64,000 bases of DNA from Arcicella lustrica (GCF_034930985.1 NZ_JAYGIM010000003.1:1-64000), one strand, 5' to 3'; shown: positions 51,026 to 59,217, counted from the stretch's first letter. Numbers and translations are program-made. Notes: a model not told the origin generated them from the letters alone.

Positions 51026-52261
51026 TTACTTTTCAATAAATTTTATAGTTTGAATCAAAGGTATTTTGGCATTGAAATGTGAGTTCATAACTTTTATAAA
51101 CTCATTAGCAATTACTGCTTGTCCTAAAGCGGTGGGGGTAATGCCATCAGATGAAAAAAAGTTACCACTAGGATAGTCTGGATTAATTAAGACACCATCA
51201 TCAGTTATATAATTACCTTTAAAAATACTTTTGTATAAGGAATATAGGTCTACAACTGGTAATTGATATTTTTGTGAAAGAGGTTCAATAATTGCCTTAT
51301 TATAACCTCTTACCGAAATAGTTTCAATTTCGTCTATACTTAAAACATCACTATCATTTAGGGGAGAATCTGGTTTTAATCCTAATTTTTGATTATCAGG
51401 AATGGTATTGTCCATTAAATCTGATATATTTTGTGTAGGCAAGAATATATCTAAACTTTTTGCAATTCTTACACCGCTTTTTGCTAGGTATGAAATAAAA
51501 ATTTCATTTGTAGAATTAGCTTTTTGGATCTTTTTAAGGGTATTATATCGAAAAATTGGAAAATCCAAGACATCGGGTATGTTTGCCATAGCCCCCTTTG
51601 CGTTCTTTGAAGTAAGGATATTGAGTAGTTCTATCTCCCCATAATTTTCTCTTGCACCCATGTAAATAATACTAGTACCTAAGCCTCCAGATTTAACATA
51701 TTGTATATAGTCATGAAATCCTAATTCATAAGTGAAAAAATCTATTTTTTTTACTCTACTTAAATACTTTAAATATGAGATTTTTTCTTCCTCTTCTGTA
51801 GAAATTAACCGGTCTAAATATTTGAAAGATTTTTTATCGACAAATTGATTATTATCGCTTCTAGGTTCATAGATATCTAATATCTTTAGATAAGGTAGGG
51901 CTAAGTTATCTATTTCATCTATTATTTTTGATAGCTTTTTACTATCATCAAGTCCTGCATTTTTTTGAAATTTTAAGTTATTATTTTTATCAACAATAAC
52001 ACTTTCATAACCACTCCCATTACCTTCTAGAAGTGCTTGTCTAAAATTAAATATGCCCATTTGTTGAGCAACTAAATTAGGAAATGATGTTTGTTGAGCT
52101 GCTGAGTATACTCCTCCATTTCTTACACCCGCAGACAAAGACGAGCCAATTGAAATGTATCTTAAATTATTTCCATTTTCAGGTTTTAATTTACCAAGGT
52201 CTGGTGTTTGGGACAATAATTTATAATGACAAATAAGTAATAGAATTATAATTTTTTTCAT
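51026..52261 (-). CDS. SGNH/GDSL-like hydrolase, secreted
   Basis: 411 residues from the ATG at 52261 (MKKIIILLLICHYKLLSQ); an ATG at 52285 adds eight unlikely residues. Signal peptide (1-18). The SGNH-like block I is RYISIGSSLSAGVRNGGVYSAAQQ (GSS replaces GDS), with a Gly block and FFTYELGFHDYIQYV, and the C-terminal DGITPTALGQAVIANEFI in place of the usual DxxHP, so the histidine is not in its expected spot (Thr instead). It resembles a family of uncharacterised Bacteroidota GDSL-like proteins. Catalytic activity is therefore uncertain. It lies 20 bp upstream of the T9SS-secreted esterase gene and probably forms an operon with it. Confidence 0.75.
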   Translation of the reverse strand: MKKIIILLLICHYKLLSQTPDLGKLKPENGNNLRYISIGSSLSAGVRNGGVYSAAQQTSFPNLVAQQMGIFNFRQALLEGNGSGYESVIVDKNNNLKFQKNAGLDDSKKLSKIIDEIDNLALPYLKILDIYEPRSDNNQFVDKKSFKYLDRLISTEEEEKISYLKYLSRVKKIDFFTYELGFHDYIQYVKSGGLGTSIIYMGARENYGEIELLNILTSKNAKGAMANIPDVLDFPIFRYNTLKKIQKANSTNEIFISYLAKSGVRIAKSLDIFLPTQNISDLMDNTIPDNQKLGLKPDSPLNDSDVLSIDEIETISVRGYNKAIIEPLSQKYQLPVVDLYSLYKSIFKGNYITDDGVLINPDYPSGNFFSSDGITPTALGQAVIANEFIKVMNSHFNAKIPLIQTIKFIEK

Positions 52262-52643
52262 TTGTATAAAAAATAGTGCTATCAACTTTAAAATTAGGTG
52301 TGAGTAGCTTTAACCTGAATCAATTGTGAATTTGAAACAATTATTGAAATATAGTAAAGAATTATAACTAATTAATCTAGTTTCATTCTGCTACTACAGA
52401 TAGTTTTATACTATTAATTTTAAATGTAAAATATAATACGAATCAAGATGTACTTGTCTTTACTAATACATTTTTTATTGAAACAAATATAGGAAAATAG
52501 CTAACAAATAGGAAAACACCCTAGGTTTATCTTTTATTGTTTATCAAGCGGTAGTTTACTGGGAAATATAGAAGCTATGATTCTTATACGTTATATTTGT
52601 ATTATAATTCAAAAATTATCAATTTTTGAAAATTGTTTAATCA
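52262..52643 (+). promoter_or_regulatory. Divergent intergenic region with a plus-strand -7 box
   Basis: 382 AT-rich bases and no gene seen. TATATTTG at 52592-52599 matches the TAnnTTTG -7 box and lies 45 bases before the start at 52644. No convincing TTG -33 element is present at the usual distance. It probably drives the small protein and cytochrome genes. Confidence 0.6.
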
Positions 52644-53105
52644 ATGTTTACTTTCAACATAGACATACAAAAGCTAACAAAGCAACAAATAGCCAAGCTT
52701 AAAAGCTGGTTGGCTTTGTCTATTGTAGCGGTATTGTTGGGGCAAAGTGTTGTTGGATATTTATTGGTTTTTTCCTTAAAAGATGAAACTACTTTTAGTC
52801 AAGAAATGTCCAAGACTGAATCTAAAGTAAAGCAGTTACATCAAGAAACGAAACAAAAATTACTGGCTTTAATCGATTTCGATCAATCGTCCGACAAACA
52901 AAACAGGGGAACAAACAGTGTCCATAATATTACACCATTCAACTTATTCTGTGAAGATTCATCCATTAAATTACCCATTCATTATTCTTTTTCGTTTCCA
53001 CAAAAAATAAATTATACTTATCTAAACCTGTACTACTTTAATCTTTACCTCAAGATTCCTCATCCTCCACAAAATATCTCTTTTTCTGCTGTTTTTATGG
53101 GCTAG
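52644..53105 (+). CDS. Small membrane-anchored protein upstream of cytochrome genes
   Basis: 153 residues. A cytoplasmic N-terminus of about 21 residues is followed by one TM helix (WLALSIVAVLLGQSVVGYLLVFSL) and a charged helix (SQEMSKTESKVKQLHQETKQKLLALIDFD), then an extracytoplasmic tail that ends with PHPPQNISFSAVFMG. It shares the general plan (TM, Lys/Glu helix, C-terminal Pro-Pro) with the Cys-motif proteins at 44005 and 56432 but lacks the C-x9-C-x3-C motif. Function unknown; position suggests a role in biogenesis or regulation of the cytochromes. Two hairpins (53106-53123 and 53140-53157) follow. Confidence 0.6.
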   Translation: MFTFNIDIQKLTKQQIAKLKSWLALSIVAVLLGQSVVGYLLVFSLKDETTFSQEMSKTESKVKQLHQETKQKLLALIDFDQSSDKQNRGTNSVHNITPFNLFCEDSSIKLPIHYSFSFPQKINYTYLNLYYFNLYLKIPHPPQNISFSAVFMG

Positions 53106-53265
53106 CATTCTTTATTTAGAATGTAATTGATACGCTTTACCTAAGATTTTTCTTAGGATGAAATCACATGCCCAAATAATTTTAAAGTTTAACAAAAAGC
53201 AATATGTATTAGGCTATTCTTTCAAAAGAGTAGCCCCAATACGCATTGCCATAAAAAATATTAAA

Positions 53266-54684
53266 ATGGATTTTCCAATTTTTCACCTCGATTTCATGGG
53301 TGACAGACTGCTTATTGCCATCATAGCAGTAATCCATGTACTTATCAATCACGGTTTAGCCGTGGGCTTTATTCCTTTGGTCACTTTACTGGAATACTTC
53401 GGTTTCAGAAAAGCCAAACAAAACGAAGTTGTTGATTTAGCATGGGATAATTTAGCCCGTAGATTAATGACGATTGCCTTTATCATTACCACTACACTCG
53501 GAGCGATGACGGGCGTAGGTATTTGGCTTTCAGCCTCCTTAGTAAATCCAGCTTCCATCGGTAGTTTGATTCGTGTATTTTATGGCGCTTGGTTTGTAGA
53601 ATGGATGGTTTTTGTAACCGAAGTTGTCCTGATTATGATTTATTACCTTTCTTGGAAAAAATCAAACATCAGTGTAGAAGCCAAATCTAAACACATCATG
53701 TTTGGCGTAAAATTATCAATTGCCTCATGGGTAACGATGGCAATTATTGTATCAATCTTGGGCTTTATGATGGATACAGGCAGTTGGGTAGAAAACAAAA
53801 CCTTTGTTTCGGGTTTCACCAACCCCATTTATTTACCACAATTAATGTTCCGTACTCCTTTGGCGGCTTTAATGGCAGGTTCATTGGCACTTTTCCTAAC
53901 GATGTTCCTTACACCAAATGGTTCTGATATTCGCCGAAAAGCTTCAAGAGTTATCGCCCTTTGGATGTTGCTGGCAACGCCTTTTTGTGCTATTGCTGCC
54001 TTTTTGTATCATCACAAAATCCCGACATTGATGATTGGGAACTTACCTGTGGCAATAGGCACGATGGACTTTCAATCTTGGTACGACTTACTGGTGTATT
54101 TTATTTTCGGAGCTTTATTTTCTGTTTTGGTAGTGGCAGGACTTACTTTCTTCAAACCGAAAATCAAGATTCCGAAACTATTGTACATCATTCCAGTACT
54201 CGGTATGTTAGGCTTTGCGGGAATCTTTGAACGCATCCGTGAATTTATCCGAAAACCTTATGTGATCGGAAATTACATGTATTCAAATACCCTCAGAAAA
54301 GACGAATATCCTTTATTCAAAAGAGATGGTTTACTCAAGTACGCAACCTACTCGCCTGTACATGAAGTAACTGAAGAAAACCAATTAGTAGCTGGCGAAC
54401 AAATATTCTTGTTGGCTTGTAGTCGTTGCCATACTACTAACGGAATCAATTCGGTTACCGAGAAATTTGAAACGATGTACAGTTTGAAAGAAGGCGAAAA
54501 GTTAAAGCCCGAAATGATGAAATCCTACATTTCGCACATCGAAAATGCTCGCTACTTCATGCCTCCTTTTCCGGGAAATGAAAAAGAATTGGATGCTTTG
54601 ATTGTGTATATCAAGAGTATTCAAGAAAACAGAGTACCTGTAGAAGGCGTACAGGAAAAAGGACTTCAACTGAGTAAAAACTAA
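53266..54684 (+). CDS. Cytochrome bd-like subunit I with fused C-terminal cytochrome c
   Basis: 472 residues from the ATG at 53266 (MDFPIFHLDFMGDRLLIAIIAVIHVL); an ATG at 53158 would add 36 basic residues. About eight TM helices resemble the CydA N-terminal core: histidines in AVIHVLINHG, TLGAMTGVGIWL, and a paired-Glu helix FVEWMVFVTEVVLI similar to the CydA proton-channel glutamates. The CydA quinol-binding Q-loop is not recognised. A C-terminal cytochrome c has CSRCH (LLACSRCHTTNG) and a Met-rich MPPFPG axial-ligand region. This fits the cytochrome c-containing branches of the bd superfamily; activity (O2, NO or other) is not known. The partner is the next gene. Confidence 0.72.
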   Translation: MDFPIFHLDFMGDRLLIAIIAVIHVLINHGLAVGFIPLVTLLEYFGFRKAKQNEVVDLAWDNLARRLMTIAFIITTTLGAMTGVGIWLSASLVNPASIGSLIRVFYGAWFVEWMVFVTEVVLIMIYYLSWKKSNISVEAKSKHIMFGVKLSIASWVTMAIIVSILGFMMDTGSWVENKTFVSGFTNPIYLPQLMFRTPLAALMAGSLALFLTMFLTPNGSDIRRKASRVIALWMLLATPFCAIAAFLYHHKIPTLMIGNLPVAIGTMDFQSWYDLLVYFIFGALFSVLVVAGLTFFKPKIKIPKLLYIIPVLGMLGFAGIFERIREFIRKPYVIGNYMYSNTLRKDEYPLFKRDGLLKYATYSPVHEVTEENQLVAGEQIFLLACSRCHTTNGINSVTEKFETMYSLKEGEKLKPEMMKSYISHIENARYFMPPFPGNEKELDALIVYIKSIQENRVPVEGVQEKGLQLSKN

Positions 54685-54694
54685 TTTTCATTGT

Positions 54695-54764
54695 TAGGAA
54701 ATCCTTAAAAGGTTCGTAATGAATTCCTTTGAAGGATTTCCTATTGCCCATTTTTTCAATGGGC
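54695..54764 (+). promoter_or_regulatory. Two tandem hairpins between the cytochrome genes
   Basis: TAGGAAATCCTT (54695-54706) pairs with AAGGATTTCCTA (54732-54743), and GCCCATT (54746-54752) with AATGGGC (54758-54764). Neither has a strong U-tract, so they may be attenuator or mRNA-processing structures rather than full terminators. The next ATG (54780) lies 16 bases after the second hairpin. Confidence 0.6.
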
Positions 54765-54779
54765 TTAAATTTTGATACC

Positions 54780-56111
54780 ATGATATTACAACATATTTTC
54801 TTACAAATCTTATTGCAAACGCCAGTACCACACGATTTACCTCTGCCTTTGCCTTTACCACATGGCGTACTGGTTTTTGCCTTAGTTTTTTCATTTTTGT
54901 TACATATAATTTTTATTAATCTAATGTTAGGTGGCTCACTCCTAACGCTTTGGAGTGAGATAAAAGGCTTGAAAAATCCTGAGTACGATAAATTGGCTTA
55001 TGAAATCGCCCAGACAATTACTGTTAATAAAAGTATGGCAGTAGTATTGGGCGTTGCACCTTTGCTGACCATCAATACACTTTACACGCTGTATTTTTAT
55101 TCGGCAAATGCCCTTACAGGTTTGTTTTGGATAGCCATTATTCCACTCACTACTTTGGCTTTTTTGCTTACTTATGCCCATAAATATTCTTGGAATGTAC
55201 TGAAAGACAATAAAGCACTTCATATTTCTATGATTGCGGCATCTGTGGCTATTTTTTTATTTATTCCTTTTATCTTTTTGACGAATATCAATTTGATGCT
55301 TTTCCCAGAAAAATGGAATACTATTTCTGGTTTCTTTGAAGCTTTGGCTTTACCGAATGTTTTTCCAAGATACTTACACTTCATTTTTGCTTCGTTGGGT
55401 GTAACTGGACTTTTCATTTTCTGGTATTTCGGTAGAAAAAGTTTTGCCTTTGAAGAAAAATTCCAAAGTTTGAGTCTTTATGAAATTCGCAAAAAAGCCT
55501 ATTCACTAACTTTTTCAGCTTCGGTAGCTCAGTTTCTGATTGGACCAATTGTACTCCTGACGCTTCCTACCAAAGGAATTAGTTGGCAATTGATTCTGAC
55601 GATTCTGACGGGTGCAGCTTTTGCTATTCCAGCTTTATGCTGGATTTGGAAAGCCATTACTGGACAAGCCGAAAAAATCGCTGATAATTTCTGGAAAGTA
55701 ACATTACTGTTGACCACTACAGTAATTTTTATGGGTTCGGGAAGACATTTATACCGAGCTACGGCTTTAGAGCCCCATCAAAAATTGGTAGCCAAAGAAA
55801 CTGCCAAGTATCAAAAAGAAGTACAGCAAGCTATCAAAGATGCCAACAACCCCAACAAAAAACCCGTAGTTGCTGATGCTGGCGAAGCCGTTTTTACCGC
55901 AAAATGTAGTGCTTGCCATGCTTTAGATACCAAAATTGTAGGCCCACCTGTGACAGAAATGGTAAGTATTTACGAAAAAGACGAAAAAGGACTACATGAC
56001 TGGATTCGTAAACCGGGGAAAAAACGTACTGATTATCCACAAATGCCTGCTTTGGGTTTATCAGAACAAGAAATCAAAGACGTAGCAACTTATATTCTAA
56101 AACAAAAATAA
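54780..56111 (+). CDS. Multi-TM cytochrome c, probable second subunit
   Basis: 443 residues from the ATG at 54780; an in-frame ATG at 54729 would add 17 residues and overlaps the first hairpin. About nine TM helices, the first preceded by LPLPLPHGVLVFALVFSF and followed by HIIFINLMLGG. A long periplasmic linker rich in Lys and Ala leads to a C-terminal cytochrome c with CSACH (AKCSACHALDTK) and Met ligand in YPQMPALGLS. It looks like a duplicated and diverged sibling of the 53266 protein, in the way CydB relates to CydA. The pair could form a heterodimeric membrane oxidoreductase; electron donor and acceptor are unknown. Confidence 0.7.
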   Translation: MILQHIFLQILLQTPVPHDLPLPLPLPHGVLVFALVFSFLLHIIFINLMLGGSLLTLWSEIKGLKNPEYDKLAYEIAQTITVNKSMAVVLGVAPLLTINTLYTLYFYSANALTGLFWIAIIPLTTLAFLLTYAHKYSWNVLKDNKALHISMIAASVAIFLFIPFIFLTNINLMLFPEKWNTISGFFEALALPNVFPRYLHFIFASLGVTGLFIFWYFGRKSFAFEEKFQSLSLYEIRKKAYSLTFSASVAQFLIGPIVLLTLPTKGISWQLILTILTGAAFAIPALCWIWKAITGQAEKIADNFWKVTLLLTTTVIFMGSGRHLYRATALEPHQKLVAKETAKYQKEVQQAIKDANNPNKKPVVADAGEAVFTAKCSACHALDTKIVGPPVTEMVSIYEKDEKGLHDWIRKPGKKRTDYPQMPALGLSEQEIKDVATYILKQK

Positions 56112-56113
56112 CC

Positions 56114-56260
56114 ATGAAGATTTTATTAATCAGTATCGGAATAGCTGCAATTGGCTTAGTGTGCATTGCCGTTGCGGCTAATATTTTGTTGCAATTAACA
56201 ATTCTCCATAAAAATGGCGTGAGATTTTTACCAATTATCAGAAGAAATAAAAATGAGTAA
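56114..56260 (+). CDS. 48-residue single-TM protein, possible small subunit
   Basis: An ORF beginning two bases after the stop of the cytochrome gene: M-K-I-L-L-I followed by a long hydrophobic helix (residues 3-28, with SIGIAAIGLVCIAVAAN) and a basic tail (HKNGVRFLPIIRRNKNE). Its last eight bases (56253-56260) overlap the start of the next micro-ORF. Small single-TM proteins (CydX, CydY type) stabilise cytochrome bd oxidases, so a structural subunit role is plausible but unproven. Codon use is regular and the gap is operon-like. Confidence 0.55.
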   Translation: MKILLISIGIAAIGLVCIAVAANILLQLTILHKNGVRFLPIIRRNKNE

Positions 56261-56363
56261 AAAGAGAAAAATCCTCCCCGACTGGAAAAGAACAGTCGGG
56301 GCAATTATTCTGTTGCTAATGCTAATAATATCAATGATATTGGTGTTATTTTTCAATAACTAA
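56253..56363 (+). CDS. 36-residue single-TM protein, possible small subunit
   Basis: The start overlaps the stop of the preceding micro-ORF (ATGAGTAA, eight bases). A very basic N-terminus (MSKKRKILPDWKR) precedes one TM helix (TVGAIILLLMLIISMILVLFF) and the protein ends NN. The same DNA holds a GC-rich perfect 8-bp hairpin (CCCCGACT 56276-56283 with AGTCGGGG 56294-56301) that has no U-tract and may influence coupling. The topology suggests a small accessory subunit; a spurious ORF cannot be ruled out. Confidence 0.5.
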   Translation: MSKKRKILPDWKRTVGAIILLLMLIISMILVLFFNN

Positions 56364-56365
56364 CA

Positions 56366-56390
56366 AATATCAGTCTGATATTTTCGTTTT
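56366..56390 (+). terminator. AT-rich palindrome and T-tract, candidate terminator
   Basis: AATATCAG-T-CTGATATT (56366-56382) is a perfect 8-bp palindrome with a one-base centre, followed by TTCGTTTT, just after the micro-ORF stop. The effective loop would open to five bases. It would end the cytochrome transcript. Confidence 0.6.
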
Positions 56391-56431
56391 AGAATTAGGA
56401 TTGAAAAAAATGCTAGCCTAACATTTGCAGA

Positions 56432-56815
56432 ATGTTGACACGTGTTACCATATACTTTCTACTTTTAGTACTGAATTTACCTTTATTCAGTCGCATGGGC
56501 GTTGTCGTGTACTTCCAAGCCAATAAAGCTTATATTGCGAAAGTACTTTGTGTAAACAAAAATCGTCCTTCTTTGCACTGTGATGGTAAATGTTATTTAG
56601 CTAAAAAACTAAAAGCTGCTGAAGAAAGAGAACATAAGCAAACAGCAGAAAGGTTAGAGAAAATGCCTGAAATTCAGCTATTTTGTCCTTTCGGAAATCT
56701 TAATTTTAGCAAAATCTCTTTCATTGAACTTCTCAGAAAAACATCAAATTTTGCTTTTTTAGTCAATCCAGTTGCTGGCATGCTAAAAGGTATTTTTCGT
56801 CCTCCGCAATTCTAA
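56432..56815 (+). CDS. Small membrane-anchored Cys-motif protein, paralogue of 44005
   Basis: 127 residues. A hydrophobic N-terminus (residues 5-28) is followed by C40-x9-C50-x3-C54 in VLCVNKNRPSLHCDGKCYLAKKL, then a Lys/Glu helix (AAEEREHKQTAERLEK) and the C-terminus LKGIFRPPQF. Cys spacing, CYLAKKL and the final Pro-Pro match the 44005 protein closely. It lies upstream of the MbnP/MbnH pair, as the other lies upstream of a TonB receptor/PepSY pair. A copper- or haem-related accessory role is inferred from the contexts. Function unproven. Confidence 0.75.
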   Translation: MLTRVTIYFLLLVLNLPLFSRMGVVVYFQANKAYIAKVLCVNKNRPSLHCDGKCYLAKKLKAAEEREHKQTAERLEKMPEIQLFCPFGNLNFSKISFIELLRKTSNFAFLVNPVAGMLKGIFRPPQF

Positions 56816-57005
56816 TTCCTTTCTTTTTACTGGTTTTTGGTTCAAAGCTCTAAAGATTTAATCTTTTTTGCGATGAATATGCCCAAAGCATTGATTTAGG
56901 TTGTACATAACCTATTATTCACTTGCATTGGATTCAATCTATTTTTTACTAATCAAAAATTAGTTAGGCAATACAATACTGTCTATCTATTTCAAAATAC
57001 CTTGT

Positions 57006-57815
57006 ATGAAAACGAATAAATTACTGTTACTACTTTTTTTCTTAGGTTTTATCGTTCTATCTGTTTCTTGTAAAGAAGATGAAATCAATTCAAACGATAA
57101 AAACTCAATCACACTTTCTTTCGATAATAAAGTGGGCGACAAGGCTTTAGTACTTGGAACGGGAGCTTATACAAACAGTTCTGGCGAAGATTTTACGGTT
57201 ACTACTTTGAATTACTTTATTTCTAATGTTTCGTTCAAAAAAGAAGATGGTACTGTTGTTAAATTTCCGAATAATTATTTCTTGATAAAACAGTCAGATG
57301 CTGGTAGTCTTGAAGCTGAATTAAAAGATATTCCTACTGGAAATTACAAAGAAGTATCTTTCATGGTTGGTGTAGATAGTACTAGAAGTACTTCTGACCT
57401 TAGCCAAAGAATAGGAGTACTTGACCCAGCCTCTTATGGTGATGATGGCATGTACTGGGCATGGAATTCGGGTTATATTTTCTTTAAATTTGAAGGAACA
57501 TCTTCTGTTATTCCAACAAATGCTACAGGAAAAAGACCATTTCAACTGCACGTAGGAGGTTTTGGAGGAATGACGACAAAAACTGCCAATAATCTTCGCA
57601 CGATAACATTACCACTCTCAAATGCAGCTACAGTTCGTAGCAATATTGCGCCAAAAGTACATTTGTTTGTAGATATTTTGAAGGTATTTAATGGTACTAC
57701 TCAAATAAAATTAGCTGAGACCAATTTGGTACATACTATAAATACAGCTACACCTATTGCAGACAACTACAAGCAGATGTTTAGCGTAAACAATGTTAGT
57801 AACGATGCTAATTAA
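57006..57815 (+). CDS. MbnP-like lipoprotein
   Basis: 269 residues. Signal peptide with lipobox SVSC (Cys 22). The MbnP-like domain is recognisable: ITLSFDNKVGDKALVLGTGAYTNSSGEDFTVTTLNYFISNVSF, then SVDSTRS-type loop VGVDSTRSTSDLSQRIGVLDPASYGDDGMYWAWNSGYIFFKFEG, the hallmark MxWxWxxGY segment, and FQLHVGGFGG. In methanobactin systems MbnP binds copper using a kynurenine made from tryptophan by MbnH, which is encoded next here. Such pairs occur in many bacteria without methanobactin genes; none of those is seen. Likely role: periplasmic copper handling. Confidence 0.87.
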   Translation: MKTNKLLLLLFFLGFIVLSVSCKEDEINSNDKNSITLSFDNKVGDKALVLGTGAYTNSSGEDFTVTTLNYFISNVSFKKEDGTVVKFPNNYFLIKQSDAGSLEAELKDIPTGNYKEVSFMVGVDSTRSTSDLSQRIGVLDPASYGDDGMYWAWNSGYIFFKFEGTSSVIPTNATGKRPFQLHVGGFGGMTTKTANNLRTITLPLSNAATVRSNIAPKVHLFVDILKVFNGTTQIKLAETNLVHTINTATPIADNYKQMFSVNNVSNDAN

Positions 57816-57822
57816 AAAAACA

Positions 57823-57855
57823 CTTCTACTCTTCATATTTTTTGAAGAGTAGAAG
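57823..57855. terminator. Hairpin between mbnP- and mbnH-like genes
   Basis: CTTCTACTCTTC (57823-57834) and GAAGAGTAGAAG (57844-57855) pair perfectly. The A7 before the left arm would give a U-tract only on the minus strand; the loop contains T6 on plus. It may reduce expression of the second gene rather than end transcription. Confidence 0.55.
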
Positions 57856-57871
57856 ATTAAATAAATTAGAT

Positions 57872-58969
57872 ATGAAGAATCTATTCTTAAACACCAGCGT
57901 ATTGTTTCTATTTCTGATGGTTTTCTCCTGCTCAAAACAGCCAAATGTGGTAATTGAGCCTGAAAAATTATTTTATCAGCCTAGCAATTTTCAAAGTCCA
58001 GTTTATAAATTGGAAAGTAATCCTATTACAAAAGAAGGTTTTGAATTAGGGAAAAGCCTTTTTTATGATGGAATTCTTTCAAGAGATGGCTCAATGTCTT
58101 GTGGCGAATGCCATCGACAAGACTTTGGATTTACGCATCATTTGCATGATTTAAGTCATGGAATTGATAACCAGATTGGTTTAAGAAATTCATCATCATT
58201 ACAAAACCTGGCTTGGGAAAAAACTTTTGGATGGGATGGTGGCGTATTTGATTTAGACCTTTTTGCGATTTCTCCTATCGAAAATCCAGTTGAAATGGAC
58301 GATAAAGTATCGAACGTATTAGATAAGCTGCGGAAGACTGACAAGTATCCCCTCATGTTCAAAAATGCTTTTGGAACTACTGAAATTACTTCACAACGAT
58401 TTTTGAAAGCTCTTTCTCAATTTTTATTGTCTTTAGTTTCTGCTAATTCTCGTTATGATAAATACATGAGGAAAGAAAGTGGAGTAGTTTTTAACGAAAC
58501 AGAATTGGCTGGAATGGAATTATTCAAACAAAAGTGTTCCTCATGCCATGCTGGAGAATTGTTTAGTGATGGAAGTTTCAGAAATAACGGTTTACCGCCA
58601 ACAGAACGCCAACAAGTAGTTTATAGAATGGTGGATGGTGTTAAGAAAGCATTTATCGAACCTGTAATTGATGATGGAAGAATGCGAGTAACGGAAATGC
58701 CCGAAGATAAAAATAAGTTCAAAGTGCCAAGTCTTAGAAATGTTGAAGCCACCAAACCTTATATGCACGATGGACGATTCCTGACGTTAGATGAGGTACT
58801 CAATCATTATATGAATACCGTTACGGCTACCCAAAATCTTGACCCAATTCTCAATCAAAATGGTAAACTTGGTATTCCTCTGACGGCTACAGAAAAAACT
58901 CAGATTATTGCATTTTTAAGAACACTTACCGACAGAGAATTTCTGACTGATAAAAGGTTTACTCCTTAA
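57872..58969 (+). CDS. MbnH-like di-haem cytochrome c peroxidase family lipoprotein
   Basis: 365 residues from the ATG at 57872 (MKNLFLNTSVLFLFLMVFSC, lipobox Cys 20); an ATG at 57842 lies inside the preceding hairpin. Two haem c motifs are SMSCGECHRQDFGFTHH and KCSSCHAGELFSDGSFRNNG, with KVPSLRNVEATKPYMHDGRF, the canonical MauG/CcpA-type segment. MbnH proteins use a bis-Fe(IV) state to oxidise a tryptophan of MbnP; the adjacent MbnP-like gene supports this reading over a peroxide-scavenging CcpA. Probably outer-membrane or inner-membrane lipid-anchored, in the periplasm. Confidence 0.88.
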   Translation: MKNLFLNTSVLFLFLMVFSCSKQPNVVIEPEKLFYQPSNFQSPVYKLESNPITKEGFELGKSLFYDGILSRDGSMSCGECHRQDFGFTHHLHDLSHGIDNQIGLRNSSSLQNLAWEKTFGWDGGVFDLDLFAISPIENPVEMDDKVSNVLDKLRKTDKYPLMFKNAFGTTEITSQRFLKALSQFLLSLVSANSRYDKYMRKESGVVFNETELAGMELFKQKCSSCHAGELFSDGSFRNNGLPPTERQQVVYRMVDGVKKAFIEPVIDDGRMRVTEMPEDKNKFKVPSLRNVEATKPYMHDGRFLTLDEVLNHYMNTVTATQNLDPILNQNGKLGIPLTATEKTQIIAFLRTLTDREFLTDKRFTP

Positions 58970-58984
58970 TCAACAAAAAATATC

Positions 58985-59217
58985 ATGATAAAAGCTATTC
59001 AGAAAAATGGCAAACAACTTCACTTGAATGGTTTGAGGGACATCACAGCATTATCACAAATGGGAAGATAACCTACTTTGGGTGCTTTAGGAATTGAATA
59101 CTACTACAAAACGTATCTTTAGGAGTGAATTATCAGAAGCCAATTAACCAAGATTTATCTGGAGGAGAATTAAAAGCGAATGCAAGTTTGAATGTGCATT
59201 TTACAATATTGGTATAG
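58985..59217 (+). pseudogene. Fragmented outer-membrane protein gene after mbnH
   Basis: Translation shows gene debris in two frames. Frame 1 gives QLHLNGLRDITALSQMGR, a stop, then PTLGALGIEYYYKTYL and a stop. Frame 2 gives LLQNVSLGVNYQKPINQDL and SGGELKANASLNVHFTILV and a stop (59215-59217). Together they look like an internally deleted, frameshifted remnant of a beta-barrel protein whose C-terminal strand is the end. Third genes encoding outer-membrane-type proteins often follow MbnP/MbnH pairs, so this is probably the decayed partner. The start and most of the body are missing. Confidence 0.55.
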
